DNA of 40,419 nt from positions 1-40,419 of the forward strand of contig RDXX01000096.1 of NCBI GenBank assembly GCA_004292955.1, in the 5' to 3' direction. The notes under the pieces were generated by a model, which saw only the letters and a program-made list of their open reading frames with translations, did no database searches and was not told the origin of the DNA. The DNA comes from Oscillatoriales cyanobacterium (GTDB taxonomy: Bacteria > Cyanobacteriota > Cyanobacteriia > Cyanobacteriales > Microcoleaceae). The position numbers and the translations under genes are program-made. Below are positions 23,020-32,321 of the stretch, piece by piece. Position 1 is the stretch's first letter; each line of letters starts with the position of its first letter.

Positions 23020-24117
23020 TTAATGAGCCCCTACCTTGCCTGTACCAACAGGTGCCGGGCCGATCAAGCGTTCGAGTTCGTCAGCCTTAGAAGCCTTGGC
23101 CATTGCCGATTCCCAAGTGATTTTACCGCCCTTGTAAAGTTCAGCGAGGGCCATTTCCATCGTCCTCATGCCCAATTTTGCCCCCATTTGGATTTGGGAG
23201 TAAATCATAGGAGTTTTGCCCTCCCGGATCAAGTTAGCCATAGCTGGAGTATTCACCATGATTTCCATAGCGCAGCAGCGGCCGCCCCCAACTTTCACAA
23301 CCAAATTTTGGCTGCAAATTCCGACTAAAGAGTTAGACACTTGGGCGCGAACCTGGGGTTGTTGAATGGGCGGGAATACGTCCAAAATCCGATCGATCGT
23401 AGCAGCAGCCGAATTAGTGTGCAGCGTTCCCATCACCATGTGACCCGTTTCTGCCGCCGAAATTGCCAGACCGATCGTTTCCAAGTCCCGCATTTCTCCC
23501 ACCAGAATCACATCAGGATCTTCCCGCAGGGCTGCTTTCAGCGCATTAGCAAAGCTCTTAGTATCTTCCCCCTTTTGACGCTGGTGAAACAAACTCTTGA
23601 CATTCGGAAACACATATTCGATCGGGTCTTCAACCGTCAAAATGTGTTCCGCCCGCGTCCGGTTGACCAGATCCAACAAAGCCGCCATCGTCGTTGTTTT
23701 CCCAGAACCCGTTTGTCCCGTCACCAACAGCATACCCCTGGGTCTTTCCGTCAGATCCCGTAAAATCTGCGGCACGCCCAAAGCATCTGCGTTAGGAATC
23801 TTAGAAGCCAGAGCCCGCATACAAGCAGCCCAAGCACCCCGTTCCCGGTACACATTCACCCGGAACCGAGCCAATCCCTTCACCCCGTAAGCGCAGTCGA
23901 GTTCCCACTCCATTTCCAACTGCTTGCGCTGCATATTGTTGAGCATTTGGAAGATCAGAATCTGCACTTCCTCAGCAGACAGAATGTCGCCGTATTGCGA
24001 CTGAGGAGTTAGTTTCCCGCTGACGCGGAAGAAGATAGGCGCGCCTGCTTGGATGTGTATGTCCGAACCCCCTTGCTCTACCAGGGACTCCAATACGTCT
24101 TCAATCATCAGACCCAT
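23020..24117 (-). CDS. pilT: type IV pilus retraction ATPase PilT
   Basis: A 365-residue hexameric secretion ATPase that powers pilus retraction and twitching motility. Motifs: the N-terminal PAS-like part (SDIHIQAGAPIFFRVSGKL), Walker A GQTGSGKTT, an Asp box (ILTVEDPIEYVF), Walker B (REDPDVILVGEMRD), a His box (GTLHTNSAAATIDRILDVFP), and the retraction-associated AIRNLIRE-like segment, here MANLIREGKTPMIYSQIQ. Length and motif order are normal. It sits between pilB and pilC, the usual cyanobacterial order. Confidence 0.96.
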   Translation of the reverse strand: MGLMIEDVLESLVEQGGSDIHIQAGAPIFFRVSGKLTPQSQYGDILSAEEVQILIFQMLNNMQRKQLEMEWELDCAYGVKGLARFRVNVYRERGAWAACMRALASKIPNADALGVPQILRDLTERPRGMLLVTGQTGSGKTTTMAALLDLVNRTRAEHILTVEDPIEYVFPNVKSLFHQRQKGEDTKSFANALKAALREDPDVILVGEMRDLETIGLAISAAETGHMVMGTLHTNSAAATIDRILDVFPPIQQPQVRAQVSNSLVGICSQNLVVKVGGGRCCAMEIMVNTPAMANLIREGKTPMIYSQIQMGAKLGMRTMEMALAELYKGGKITWESAMAKASKADELERLIGPAPVGTGKVGAH

Positions 24118-24167
24118 AGATACCTCTTCTCAATCTAGTTGATAGTTATTGACCAATTTAGCTCAGA

Positions 24168-24286
24168 TACAGTTGACAGTTGACAGTTGACAGTTGACAG
24201 TTGTTTTTCTACTGACTAATCACTAATGACTAATGACGGATGACGGATGACTAATGACTAATGACGAATGACGGATGACGGATGAA
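24168..24286. repeat. pilB-pilT spacer filled with heptamers
   Basis: (CAGTTGA)n at about 24172-24201, then (TGACTAA/TGACGGA)n at about 24217-24284, running right up to the pilB stop codon at 24287-24289. Confidence 0.9.
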
Positions 24287-26296
24287 TCAATCCAAAAAGC
24301 GCGGCGTCAAGCAGTACGGACAATCCAGCATCTCCGGCTTCAATTCCGCCCGACAAGTTTTGCAGGTAAGTCCCTGCTTGCGTTTGGCTTTCAGTTCCGC
24401 CTCCAACCCGGAGTCAGTAAAGGTCACCCGCTCGACTTCCTCAAAGGTAGTCGCCCCTTCCCGCACCAACTGCAAGCTGTAAGCCAACAACGTTTTCATC
24501 CCTTCTTCTACCGCTGCTTCCTTAAGTTGCTCTGTGGGAGCCCCTTGAGTGATCAGAGTTTGCAGCCGCTCAGTATTTTTCAGGAACTCGTAAACGCCTA
24601 CCCGTCCTTTGTAGCCTAGGCCGCTGCACTTCCGACAAAGTTGATCGCGTTCTGCGAGTCCTTTCCTTTCCTCCACTGGTATGGTGTTGGCTTTGTTAAT
24701 AGTCAGATCGATTTCTTGAGAAGCCGACAGACCGTAGCGACCGAGTTCGGCCGCAGTAGGCTGGTAAGGAATGCAGCATTTGTCGCAAACGCGCCGCATC
24801 AGACGCTGAGCCAACACGCCCAACAGAGCGGCTGAAACCATGAACGGTTCTACGCCCATTTCGTCCAAACGCGCGATCGCCCCAGCCGCGTCATTAGTGT
24901 GCAGCGTAGTCAGCACTAAGTGTCCCGTCAAAGCAGCTTCGAGAGCAGTTTTTGCCGTTTCCCTGTCCCGCGTTTCCCCCACCAAAATCACGTCAGGATC
25001 TTGCCGCAAAAACGCCCGCAGCAGGTTGGAAAAAGTCAAGTCTTTTTCCCGAATTACTTGACATTGGGTAATTCCCGGCAAAGCATATTCGATCGGGTCT
25101 TCCGCCGTACTGATATTAACCCCCGGATCGTTGCGTTCCGCCAGAATCGAGTACAGAGAAGTTGACTTACCCGAACCCGTAGGCCCCGTCACCAAAATCA
25201 GTCCGAACGGACGGCTAGCAGTCTCTCGCACCAAAGCCAGAGTTTCTTGATCCGAGATCAACAAACCCAAACCCAACTGAGTGCTGGAACTGTCCAAAAT
25301 CCGCAGCACGATTTTTTCGCCGTACCGGGAAGGCAAGCTATTTACCCGGAAATCTACCGTGCGTCCCTCAAACACCCGGCGGATACGACCATCTTGAGCT
25401 TGTCGGCGTTCGGCAATGTCCAAGTTGGCAATAATCTTGAAACGAGCCGTAATCGATTGCACTACCTGTTTCGGAAACCGGAAATACTCTTGCAGCACCC
25501 CATCTTTCCGCATCCGTATCCGCATAAACTCTTCTTGAGGTTCTACGTGGATGTCCGACACCTTTTCCGACAAAGCTTTAGCCAAAATGATATTGACAGC
25601 CTTAATTACCGGAGCAGCCTCAGCATCGTCTATGGTGTTAGCTAGGTCTTCTTGGTCAGCACTCTCCTCTTCTAATGAGAGTTCGCCAAAATCTCCCTCC
25701 CCTAACTCCAGCTTTCTCTGCTTATCGGCTTCTGCTATTTTGGCGGCTACCTTAACTTGGTCGTCTTGATATGCCGAAGTGATGTCCTGGTAGTCGTCTG
25801 GCGTAATCACCCGTCGCTGCAAAGCCAAGCCGTGAGGCTGTAAAATCCGCCGCAAATCTTCTATGGCGTTGAGGTTGTCGGGATCTACCATTGCCACTAA
25901 AACAGCCTGAGGCTCGGTTTCAGTCTTCGCTACTGGTAAAAAGCGACCTTGGTGACAAATGTCGATCGAAATTTTCAACCCATCGAGCATAATTCCGAGT
26001 TGCTCGTTCGACATTTCGCTCATCTCCGGGTCATACGCTTCAACCCCGTAGACAATCTTCCGTTCAAACATCTGCTGCTTCTTGTAAAGCCGCAGCAATT
26101 CAGGAGGTAACGGCTGCCCGGTAAGTGCTTCTAATACCTCCGTCAACCGCTTACCCGACTTCCGGCTTTCAAGTTGAGCTTGTTTCACTTGGTCGCCGTT
26201 GACGTAACCCGACTGAATCATCTTGTTGAGAGCCGGAGGCAAAACGCTGATAGCAACTATCGATGTGCGAGGAGACCCCTGGGATGTGTTAGTCAT
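24287..26296 (-). CDS. pilB: type IV pilus extension ATPase PilB
   Basis: A 669-residue GspE/PilB motor from MTNTSQGSPRTS. The N-terminal T2SSE_N-like domains (about 20-200) include an acidic insert (LSLEEESADQEDLAN). The ATPase core has Walker A GPTGSGKST, an Asp box (ISTAEDPIEYALPG), Walker B (RQDPDVILVGETRD) and a His box (TTLHTNDAAGAIARL). A zinc-binding motif is spread over CDKCC and CRKCSGLGYKGR. After the core there is an extra C-terminal zinc ribbon, CKTC...CPYC, before the end. It drives pilus assembly. An ATG at 26294-26296 is preferred to a GTG three codons upstream; no strong Shine-Dalgarno is seen for either. Confidence 0.95.
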   Translation of the reverse strand: MTNTSQGSPRTSIVAISVLPPALNKMIQSGYVNGDQVKQAQLESRKSGKRLTEVLEALTGQPLPPELLRLYKKQQMFERKIVYGVEAYDPEMSEMSNEQLGIMLDGLKISIDICHQGRFLPVAKTETEPQAVLVAMVDPDNLNAIEDLRRILQPHGLALQRRVITPDDYQDITSAYQDDQVKVAAKIAEADKQRKLELGEGDFGELSLEEESADQEDLANTIDDAEAAPVIKAVNIILAKALSEKVSDIHVEPQEEFMRIRMRKDGVLQEYFRFPKQVVQSITARFKIIANLDIAERRQAQDGRIRRVFEGRTVDFRVNSLPSRYGEKIVLRILDSSSTQLGLGLLISDQETLALVRETASRPFGLILVTGPTGSGKSTSLYSILAERNDPGVNISTAEDPIEYALPGITQCQVIREKDLTFSNLLRAFLRQDPDVILVGETRDRETAKTALEAALTGHLVLTTLHTNDAAGAIARLDEMGVEPFMVSAALLGVLAQRLMRRVCDKCCIPYQPTAAELGRYGLSASQEIDLTINKANTIPVEERKGLAERDQLCRKCSGLGYKGRVGVYEFLKNTERLQTLITQGAPTEQLKEAAVEEGMKTLLAYSLQLVREGATTFEEVERVTFTDSGLEAELKAKRKQGLTCKTCRAELKPEMLDCPYCLTPRFLD

Positions 26297-26305
26297 AAAA
26301 AACAC

Positions 26306-27388
26306 TCATTCTTGTGGGAAACTCAGTCACAGAAAGTGCTGAGAGGAAAACCAACGCGGGGTTAAAACCCCCGTATCTTTTGCTTGTGGATGAGCTATCA
26401 TATTTGTGCTCTATCCCTATATGTCAAGTGTAAGCTCGTAGTCTCCTCTCATTTTCGTCCACAAATTGATGAGACGTTGGAGGGATTGGTCGATGCTTGC
26501 AATCAAATTTTGTTTGTTGAGTGCTAAGTTGCTTACTGACCCGATCGACCTGCGAGATACTCTCGTTATAGCCTCATGGCACATCACTTGGGGATTGATC
26601 CTGAGGTCTGTCGCCTTTCCACGATCATTGTATATTCGCAAATTGTTTGGTCAAATTACAGCGCCCGTGGTAGCGCGGTTCTCTGTACTACCTTAAAGAT
26701 CGGCTGTGCGAGCTTTGATGATGATAGCTTTGACGAAAGCCATCGATCGGTCTAGTGAGATATATTTTGATTAATTATCTGCGATCGGGTTGCGGGCGAT
26801 CGCCCGACCGGAGTTCGATCGCCCAGATTTTGAGCAGATCTAGTTTTTTCCCTGCCAATATTCATCTAATTCTCTCTGGTGTCCTAACCTTTGTGAGGAA
26901 AGGTTGACAGTTCATCAATTTTGCCTATTGGCAAATTAGAGATCAATCGTATCTACCGAGTGGCCGGTACCCAATACCAGCTAATGTTTCTCATTTTACT
27001 CCCCAATAATCGAGGACACCTCCCTGTTTTTAAACGCACTCAATTGTAAAATACAAGCCTCTATCTGCGAATAAAACAGCCATATAAATTAACTTTAATT
27101 AACTGTATTTTGCCGCAAATATTGAAGTATCAGCCATCAACAGCTCAATTATTTTCAGGAAATCTAACTGCTTAATATCCTTCTAAACTTGCTATCAATG
27201 CGAGGGTGTTATTCCCAAATTGCGATACAAGAAACCTTGTGTTAGCTCCAATGACGGTCTTACTAGAACTAGAGATCGAGATGTCATTTCCATAAAATAT
27301 TGCAAGCTTTGAGAGATTCCTGCACAGAGACCGGAGCTTTCCTATGAATCAGATAGTGCCATACACAGTAAATTATAGTTCTGTACAT
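26306..27388. other. 1.1-kb spacer between pilB and grpE, no gene recognised
   Basis: The two genes diverge from this spacer, so it should contain the pilB promoter and upstream control of grpE. Short frames occur on both strands (for example minus 26417-26641), but none has a start and composition I trust. HIP1-like sites cluster around 26744-26822. A GAGTGCTAA at 26519-26527 equals one half of the CIRCE heat-shock operator, but the other half is absent. Confidence 0.5.
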
Positions 27389-27416
27389 TTACCGTGTTAA
27401 GTGTATCTGCTAGAAT
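27389..27416 (+). promoter_or_regulatory. candidate sigma70-type promoter of grpE
   Basis: TTACCG (27389-27394), 16 bases, then TAGAAT (27411-27416) preceded by TG-C, an extended -10 form. Transcription would start near 27423, about 20 bases before the ATG at 27443. This position argues against a start at 27401. Confidence 0.4.
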
Positions 27417-27442
27417 TGATAGGGTTCTGTCGCGCAGCTTTT

Positions 27443-28234
27443 ATGATTGACGAGGAAAAACAGCAAGATCTAGATCCTAACTCAACTGGGGAAACCCCAG
27501 AGGGTTCACCAATGGCAAGCGAAACTCCGCCGGCACCAGCAAACTCTAACGAAGCAGCCGATTGGGAACTCGAACTTGCTCAAGCTTATCAAAGCGCCGA
27601 GGGCGATCGCAAGGGAGCAAACGCATCCGGAGATCCTGTCACCGGCAATTCCACCAACAGCCCGACAGCAGACGCGGCTGAATCATGGAAGAGGGAACTC
27701 GCTTCGATAAGAGATGAAAAAGAGGCTTTAAAAACTCAGTTGCAAGCCACATCAGCTCAACTAGAAGACCTAAAAAATCAAAATCTCCGCCTAGCAGCAG
27801 ATTTTGAAAACTTCCGCAGGCGCACCCAAAAGGAAAAAGAAGAGTTAGATTTACAGGCAAGGTGTCTCACGATCAAGCCCCTGTTGCCGGTAATCGACAA
27901 TTTCGAGCGCGCTCGATCGCACATTAAGCCGCAAAATGACGGCGAAATGAACATTCACAAAAGCTACCAAAGCGTTTACAAGCAAATGGTAGATGGTCTC
28001 AAGCAAATTGGGGTTTCTCCGATGCGCCCTGAAGGCGAACAGTTTGACCCCAACCTCCACGAAGCTCTCCTCAGCGAGCCCACAGACGAACACGAGGAAG
28101 GAACAATCATCCAAGAACTAGAACGCGGCTACATTCTGGGCGATCGTGTCTTGCGCCACGCCAAAGTGAAAGTTGCAGCGCCTGGGATATCTGTGGTAGC
28201 CTCAGATGAAAATCCCGATAGTTCGGAAAGTTAA
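27443..28234 (+). CDS. grpE: nucleotide exchange factor GrpE
   Basis: A 263-residue GrpE, the co-chaperone that releases ADP from DnaK. An unusually long, acidic, low-complexity N-terminal region (about 1-85, rich in Ser/Ala/Glu/Pro) precedes the long coiled-coil (WKRELASIRDEKEALKTQLQ, then NLRLAADFENFRRRTQKEKE). The C-terminal beta domain has FDPNLHEALL, GTIIQELERGYILGDRVLRHAKV and a short acidic tail. The start at 27443 (MIDEEKQQDLDP) is chosen because the candidate promoter overlaps the longer frame. It is first in the grpE-dnaK-dnaJ series. Confidence 0.96.
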   Translation: MIDEEKQQDLDPNSTGETPEGSPMASETPPAPANSNEAADWELELAQAYQSAEGDRKGANASGDPVTGNSTNSPTADAAESWKRELASIRDEKEALKTQLQATSAQLEDLKNQNLRLAADFENFRRRTQKEKEELDLQARCLTIKPLLPVIDNFERARSHIKPQNDGEMNIHKSYQSVYKQMVDGLKQIGVSPMRPEGEQFDPNLHEALLSEPTDEHEEGTIIQELERGYILGDRVLRHAKVKVAAPGISVVASDENPDSSES

Positions 28235-28271
28235 TCGGACAAAAGCTACTGCATTCCTCGCCCTGCACGGA

Positions 28272-28292
28272 CCCCCGAAGAGAATTCGGGGG
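28272..28292. other. GC-rich hairpin between grpE and dnaK
   Basis: CCCCCGAA and TTCGGGGG pair around a GAGAA loop, 38 bases after the grpE stop. No T-run follows, so it may act as an RNA stability or processing element and not a terminator. A second, weaker hairpin (GCTTGTT-AA-AACAAGC, 28438-28453) followed by TTAGTCGTTTTTT lies closer to dnaK and could be a leaky terminator. Confidence 0.45.
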
Positions 28293-28523
28293 CACGAAGG
28301 TGGCAAACTCACCAACTTCTTAATTCAGGACTAAAAGCAGGTCAGCGCTTTCTCAACAAATTCTGAACAATGTTTTAATGAGTCTGCGATCTTGCATTAA
28401 AATATCAAGTTTGTTTCCTACAAATCCAGTCAGTGATGCTTGTTAAAACAAGCTTAGTCGTTTTTTATACCCCAACTTGTAGTTGGAAGTTTCCAAACAT
28501 CCCACAAAGTTTTATGAGGCGCT

Positions 28524-30644
28524 ATGGGAAAAATTATTGGAATTGACTTAGGCACGACCAACAGTTGCGTAGCTGTATTGGAGGGCGGTAAACCCGTCGT
28601 GATCGCCAATTCCGAGGGCGGCCGCACAACTCCGAGCATCGTAGGATTTGGCAAGGCGGGCGATCGCTTAGTCGGTCAACTAGCCAAGCGGCAAGCTGTA
28701 ACTAATGCTGTAAATACTGTTTACAGCATCAAACGATTTATCGGGCGCAGGTGGGACGACACGGAAGAAGAACGATCCCGCACTCCCTATACCTGCATCA
28801 AAGGCAAAGACGACACCGTTAACGTCCAAATTCGGAACAAAGTTCACACCCCCCAAGAAATCTCGGCAATGGTACTCCAAAAGCTCAAGCAAGATGCTGA
28901 AGCTTATTTGGGACAAACTGTTACCCAAGCCGTGATTACTGTGCCGGCATACTTTACAGACGCCCAGCGCCAAGCGACTAAAGACGCCGGTACGATCGCG
29001 GGTTTAGAAGTCCTGCGGATCGTCAACGAACCGACGGCGGCCGCCCTTTCCTACGGGCTCGACAAGCAAAATATCGAACAGAAAATCTTGGTCTTTGACC
29101 TCGGCGGCGGTACTTTCGACGTTTCGATCCTGCAATTGGGAGACGGAATTTTTGAAGTCAACGCCACCGCAGGTAACAACCATCTCGGAGGAGATGACTT
29201 TGATAACTGCATAGTTCAGTGGCTGGTAGAAGTTTTCCGAACTCAAGAAGGTAGCGACCTCTCAACAGACAAAATGGCATTGCAGCGCCTCCGAGAAGCT
29301 GCGGAAAAGGCGAAAATTGAACTCTCTCTCTCGCAATCCACATCCATTAATTTGCCGTTCATCTCCTCTGATGCTAAAGGGCCGAAGCATTTGGAAATGG
29401 ATCTCTCGAAGGCTCAGTTTGAAAAACTGGTGGGTCATTTGGTGCAGGCGACGATCGATCCGGTGACTCAAGCCCTCAAAGACGCAAGTCTTACCCCGAA
29501 AGATATAGACAGGATTATTTTAGTCGGAGGCTCAACCCGAATTCCGGCAGTTCAAGAGGCAATTAGTAAGTATTTTGGGGGCGCGTCTCCCGATAAATCG
29601 GTGAATCCCGACGAAGCTGTAGCCGTAGGTGCGGCAATTCAAGCCGGGGTGTTGGGCGGTGAAGTCAAAGATTTGCTGTTGCTAGACGTGACGCCGCTTT
29701 CCCTGGGACTCGAAACTTTGGGCGGTGTGTTTACCAAAGTAATCGATCGCAATACAACCATCCCCACCAGTCGATCGCAAATGTACAGCACGGCTGCTGA
29801 CGGACAAACCTCCGTAGAAATTCACGTCCTCCAAGGCGAGCGCGCATTGGTAAAAGACAACAAAAGTCTCGGCAAATTCCTGCTCAAAGGCATTCCCGCA
29901 GCCCCCCGCGGCGTACCTCAAATCGAAGTTACCTTTGAAATCGATGCCAACGGCATTCTCAAAGTTGCCGCTGAAGACAAGGGAACCGGCAAAGAACAAA
30001 GCATCCAAATTTCCAATACAGGAGGCTTGAGCGAAACCGAAGTCGAGCGGATGCGGCAAGAAGCCGAACTTTACGCCGACGAGGACATCAAGCGCGCTCA
30101 AGTAGTCGAACTCAAAAATCAAGCCGACACCCTGGTCTATAATTGTGGTGTCACTTTGAAAACCAACGCGCAATTGCTCAGCGACGACCTCAAAGTCGCA
30201 GCCGAATCAGCAGCAACAGCTTTGAAGGCCGCGATGGCTAACCCCGACATCAATGTTGAGGAACTCACCGAGCAAATCGAAGCTTTCAAGCAACTGCTAT
30301 ACTCCCTCGGGACAGCAGTCTACGAGCAAGCCCGCAGCGGGGTAGCCCACTCCTCGCCAGAGGTTGAAAGCGAGATGATGTCAGAACTAGAAGAGGTTGC
30401 AGCTACCGACGACAGCCTTTTCCTGACAGAAGAGCTGCTGGTGGCGCCCCAAGCTCCGCCACAAGCTCCGCCACAACCGGAACCCAAACCGGAACCCAAA
30501 CCGGAACGACAGTCCAAGCGACAGCCGGAACCCAAACCGGAACCCAAACCGGAACGACAGTCCAAGCGACAGCCGGAACCACAACCGGAACCCAAACCGA
30601 AGGTTCCCGAACCTGAAGTTGATGAGATGAATCCTTTCCTTTAG
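28524..30644 (+). CDS. dnaK: Hsp70 chaperone DnaK with Pro/Glu/Lys-rich tail
   Basis: A 706-residue Hsp70. The nucleotide-binding domain (about 1-380) shows the phosphate loop IGIDLGTTNSCVAV, VPAYFTDAQRQATKDAG, IVNEPTAAALSYG, VFDLGGGTFDVSIL and ILVGGSTRIP. The linker VKDLLLLDVTPLSLGLETLGG leads to the substrate-binding domain and helical lid (to about 620). The last 80 residues are an unusual extension: an acidic FLTEELL segment, then PQAPPQAPPQ and two exact copies of a 16-residue PEPKPEPKPERQSKRQ unit, ending EVDEMNPFL. Usual length is about 610-640. It works with GrpE and DnaJ encoded on either side. Confidence 0.97.
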   Translation: MGKIIGIDLGTTNSCVAVLEGGKPVVIANSEGGRTTPSIVGFGKAGDRLVGQLAKRQAVTNAVNTVYSIKRFIGRRWDDTEEERSRTPYTCIKGKDDTVNVQIRNKVHTPQEISAMVLQKLKQDAEAYLGQTVTQAVITVPAYFTDAQRQATKDAGTIAGLEVLRIVNEPTAAALSYGLDKQNIEQKILVFDLGGGTFDVSILQLGDGIFEVNATAGNNHLGGDDFDNCIVQWLVEVFRTQEGSDLSTDKMALQRLREAAEKAKIELSLSQSTSINLPFISSDAKGPKHLEMDLSKAQFEKLVGHLVQATIDPVTQALKDASLTPKDIDRIILVGGSTRIPAVQEAISKYFGGASPDKSVNPDEAVAVGAAIQAGVLGGEVKDLLLLDVTPLSLGLETLGGVFTKVIDRNTTIPTSRSQMYSTAADGQTSVEIHVLQGERALVKDNKSLGKFLLKGIPAAPRGVPQIEVTFEIDANGILKVAAEDKGTGKEQSIQISNTGGLSETEVERMRQEAELYADEDIKRAQVVELKNQADTLVYNCGVTLKTNAQLLSDDLKVAAESAATALKAAMANPDINVEELTEQIEAFKQLLYSLGTAVYEQARSGVAHSSPEVESEMMSELEEVAATDDSLFLTEELLVAPQAPPQAPPQPEPKPEPKPERQSKRQPEPKPEPKPERQSKRQPEPQPEPKPKVPEPEVDEMNPFL
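30477..30602 (+). repeat. 48-bp tandem repeat encoding the DnaK tail
   Basis: 30477-30524 and 30525-30572 are identical at DNA level; 30573-30602 is a diverged third, partial unit. Each 48-base unit itself contains repeated CCGGAACCCAAA. Exact identity points to recent duplication by slippage. Confidence 0.92.
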
Positions 30645-30783
30645 AACTGAAAAGCTAAAAATTAAAAATTAACAATTAACAATTAACAATGAGAATTTTT
30701 AATTTTTAATTGGTAATTTCAGGAAAGGTCGCCCGTTTATTTTTCGTACACTTTTTGTTATTTACCTCCAGGCAAGCAGCTTT

Positions 30784-31911
30784 ATGGCCGGTGATTACTA
30801 TGAAATATTAGGCGTTTCTCGCAGTGCAGACAAAGAGGAAATTAAGCGTGCTTACCGCCGCCTAGCTCGCAAGTACCATCCAGATGTCAACAAAGAATCT
30901 GGAGCTGAGGAGCGGTTTAAAGAAATTAACCGTGCCTACGAGGTACTATCGGAACCGGAAACCCGCGCCCGTTTCGATCGCTTTGGCGAACAAGGTGTCA
31001 GTGGTGCAGGCGCGCCTGGGTTCCAAGACTTCGGCGACAGCTTTGCTGACATCTTTGAAAGCTTCTTTCAGGGTTTTCAAGGAGGGGCGGGCGCCCAACA
31101 GCAAGGTCGCAGACGCAGTGGCCCCGTGCGCGGAGATGATTTGCGCCTCGACTTGCGGCTAGAGTTTCGCGAAGCTGTGTTTGGTGGGGAAAAAGAACTC
31201 CGCATCAAGCACCTAGAAACCTGCGAAACTTGTACCGGAACTGGCGCCAAGCCGGGAACCAGACCTCAAACCTGTTCGACTTGTACCGGCAGCGGTCAAG
31301 TCCGACGCGCTACCCGCACGCCTTTCGGCAGCTTTACTCAAGTTTCTGTTTGCCCCACCTGCAACGGCACCGGGCAAGTAATTGAGGACAAGTGCGAAAC
31401 TTGTGGCGGCCGCGGTCAGAAAGAAGTGATGAAAAAGCTGAAAATCACTATTCCAGCCGGGGTAGATAACGGTACTCGTTTGCGCGTTTCCAATGAAGGG
31501 GATGCTGGCAAGTTGGGCGGGCCGCCGGGGGATCTTTACGTGTTTTTGGCTGTGAATGAAGACCCGTTATTTAAGCGGGACGGCATTAACGTTAATTCGG
31601 AAGTGAAGATTAGTTATTTGCAAGCAATTTTGGGCTGCCGATTGGAAGTGGAAACTGTAGATGGGCCGACGGAATTGTTGATTCCTACGGGAACTCAGGC
31701 GAATACTGTTCTGACTCTGGAGAAAAAAGGAGTGCCTAAGTTGGGCAATCCAGTCAGTCGCGGCGACCATTTGATTGCGGTGTCTATTGATATTCCGACT
31801 AAGGTGACGGCTGAGGAACGGGAGTTGCTGATGCAGCTTGCTAAGCTGAAGGGCGATCGTACTGGTAAAGGCGGCTTGGAAGGATTTCTGGGCAATTTGT
31901 TTCAGAAATAA
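30784..31911 (+). CDS. dnaJ: type I J-protein DnaJ
   Basis: A 375-residue class A DnaJ. The J domain (1-70) includes the HPD tripeptide in KYHPDVNKE. It is followed by a Gly/Phe-rich region (about 70-130) and a zinc-finger domain with four CxxCxGxG motifs (CETCTGTG, CSTCTGSG, CPTCNGTG, CETCGGRG). Two C-terminal substrate-binding barrels and a short dimerisation tail (KGGLEGFLGNLFQK) complete it. It stimulates the DnaK ATPase and delivers clients. The 139-base spacer after dnaK contains AT-rich inverted repeats (TTAAAAATTAAC... and TTTTTAATTTTTAATT) near 30658-30710. Confidence 0.96.
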   Translation: MAGDYYEILGVSRSADKEEIKRAYRRLARKYHPDVNKESGAEERFKEINRAYEVLSEPETRARFDRFGEQGVSGAGAPGFQDFGDSFADIFESFFQGFQGGAGAQQQGRRRSGPVRGDDLRLDLRLEFREAVFGGEKELRIKHLETCETCTGTGAKPGTRPQTCSTCTGSGQVRRATRTPFGSFTQVSVCPTCNGTGQVIEDKCETCGGRGQKEVMKKLKITIPAGVDNGTRLRVSNEGDAGKLGGPPGDLYVFLAVNEDPLFKRDGINVNSEVKISYLQAILGCRLEVETVDGPTELLIPTGTQANTVLTLEKKGVPKLGNPVSRGDHLIAVSIDIPTKVTAEERELLMQLAKLKGDRTGKGGLEGFLGNLFQK

Positions 31912-31918
31912 GCAATTT

Positions 31919-31944
31919 TTTGACACCCATGGGTGTCAAATTTT
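31919..31944 (+). terminator. terminator of dnaJ (first hairpin of the array)
   Basis: TTTGACACCCA / TGGGTGTCAAA forms an 11-bp arm palindrome starting 8 bases after the dnaJ stop, followed by TTTT. It is also the first unit of the palindrome array listed next. Confidence 0.6.
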
Positions 31945-32258
31945 CCTGTTTGATGATTCCGTGGCAATTTTTTAAATTCTCTATCAAAAAAATGAGACCA
32001 ATTGGTCTCATTTTGCCCAGGTAGAATAATTGTTCGGCAATTTGTTTAATTCTCTGTCAAAAAAGTCAGCGCAATTGCGCTCATTTTGTACAGGTAGAAT
32101 AATTGTTGGGCAATTTGTGGGAATAGTCCTCAAAAAAATGACACCAATTGGTGTCAAAAATCGGTCGTAGAATAATTGTTGGGCAATTTGTGATAGTCCT
32201 CAAAAAAATGACACCAATTGGTGTCAAAAATCGGCGGTAGAATAATTATTCGTCAATT
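31919..32258 (+). repeat. five-copy tandem array of covarying palindromes
   Basis: Period about 70-73 bases. Palindromes: TGACACCCATGGGTGTCA (31921-31938), TGAGACCAATTGGTCTCA (31993-32010), AGCGCAATTGCGCT (32068-32081), and TGACACCAATTGGTGTCA twice (32139-32156, 32209-32226). Most are framed by an A-run before and T or A runs after. Linkers share GGTAGAATAATTGTTGGGCA and CAATTTGT. Stem bases change in matched pairs between copies, so pairing seems conserved. Confidence 0.9.
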
Positions 32259-32321
32259 TGTTCACGATAAAATAAGGCTTTCAAGAATTGAGATGGGAAA
32301 TTTGAGAATCTAAAACGCATT

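Noticed and set aside
26519..26527. CIRCE heat-shock operator near grpE
   Set aside because: Only the GAGTGCTAA half is present; the TTAGCACTC half at 9 bases is missing, and it lies more than 900 bases from grpE.
26417..26641. 74-residue minus-strand frame in the pilB-grpE spacer
   Set aside because: TTG start, no ribosome site, competing open frame on the other strand, no family recognised.
31919..32258. CRISPR array
   Set aside because: Repeats are palindromes with conserved linkers, not identical repeats with unique spacers, and no cas genes are near.
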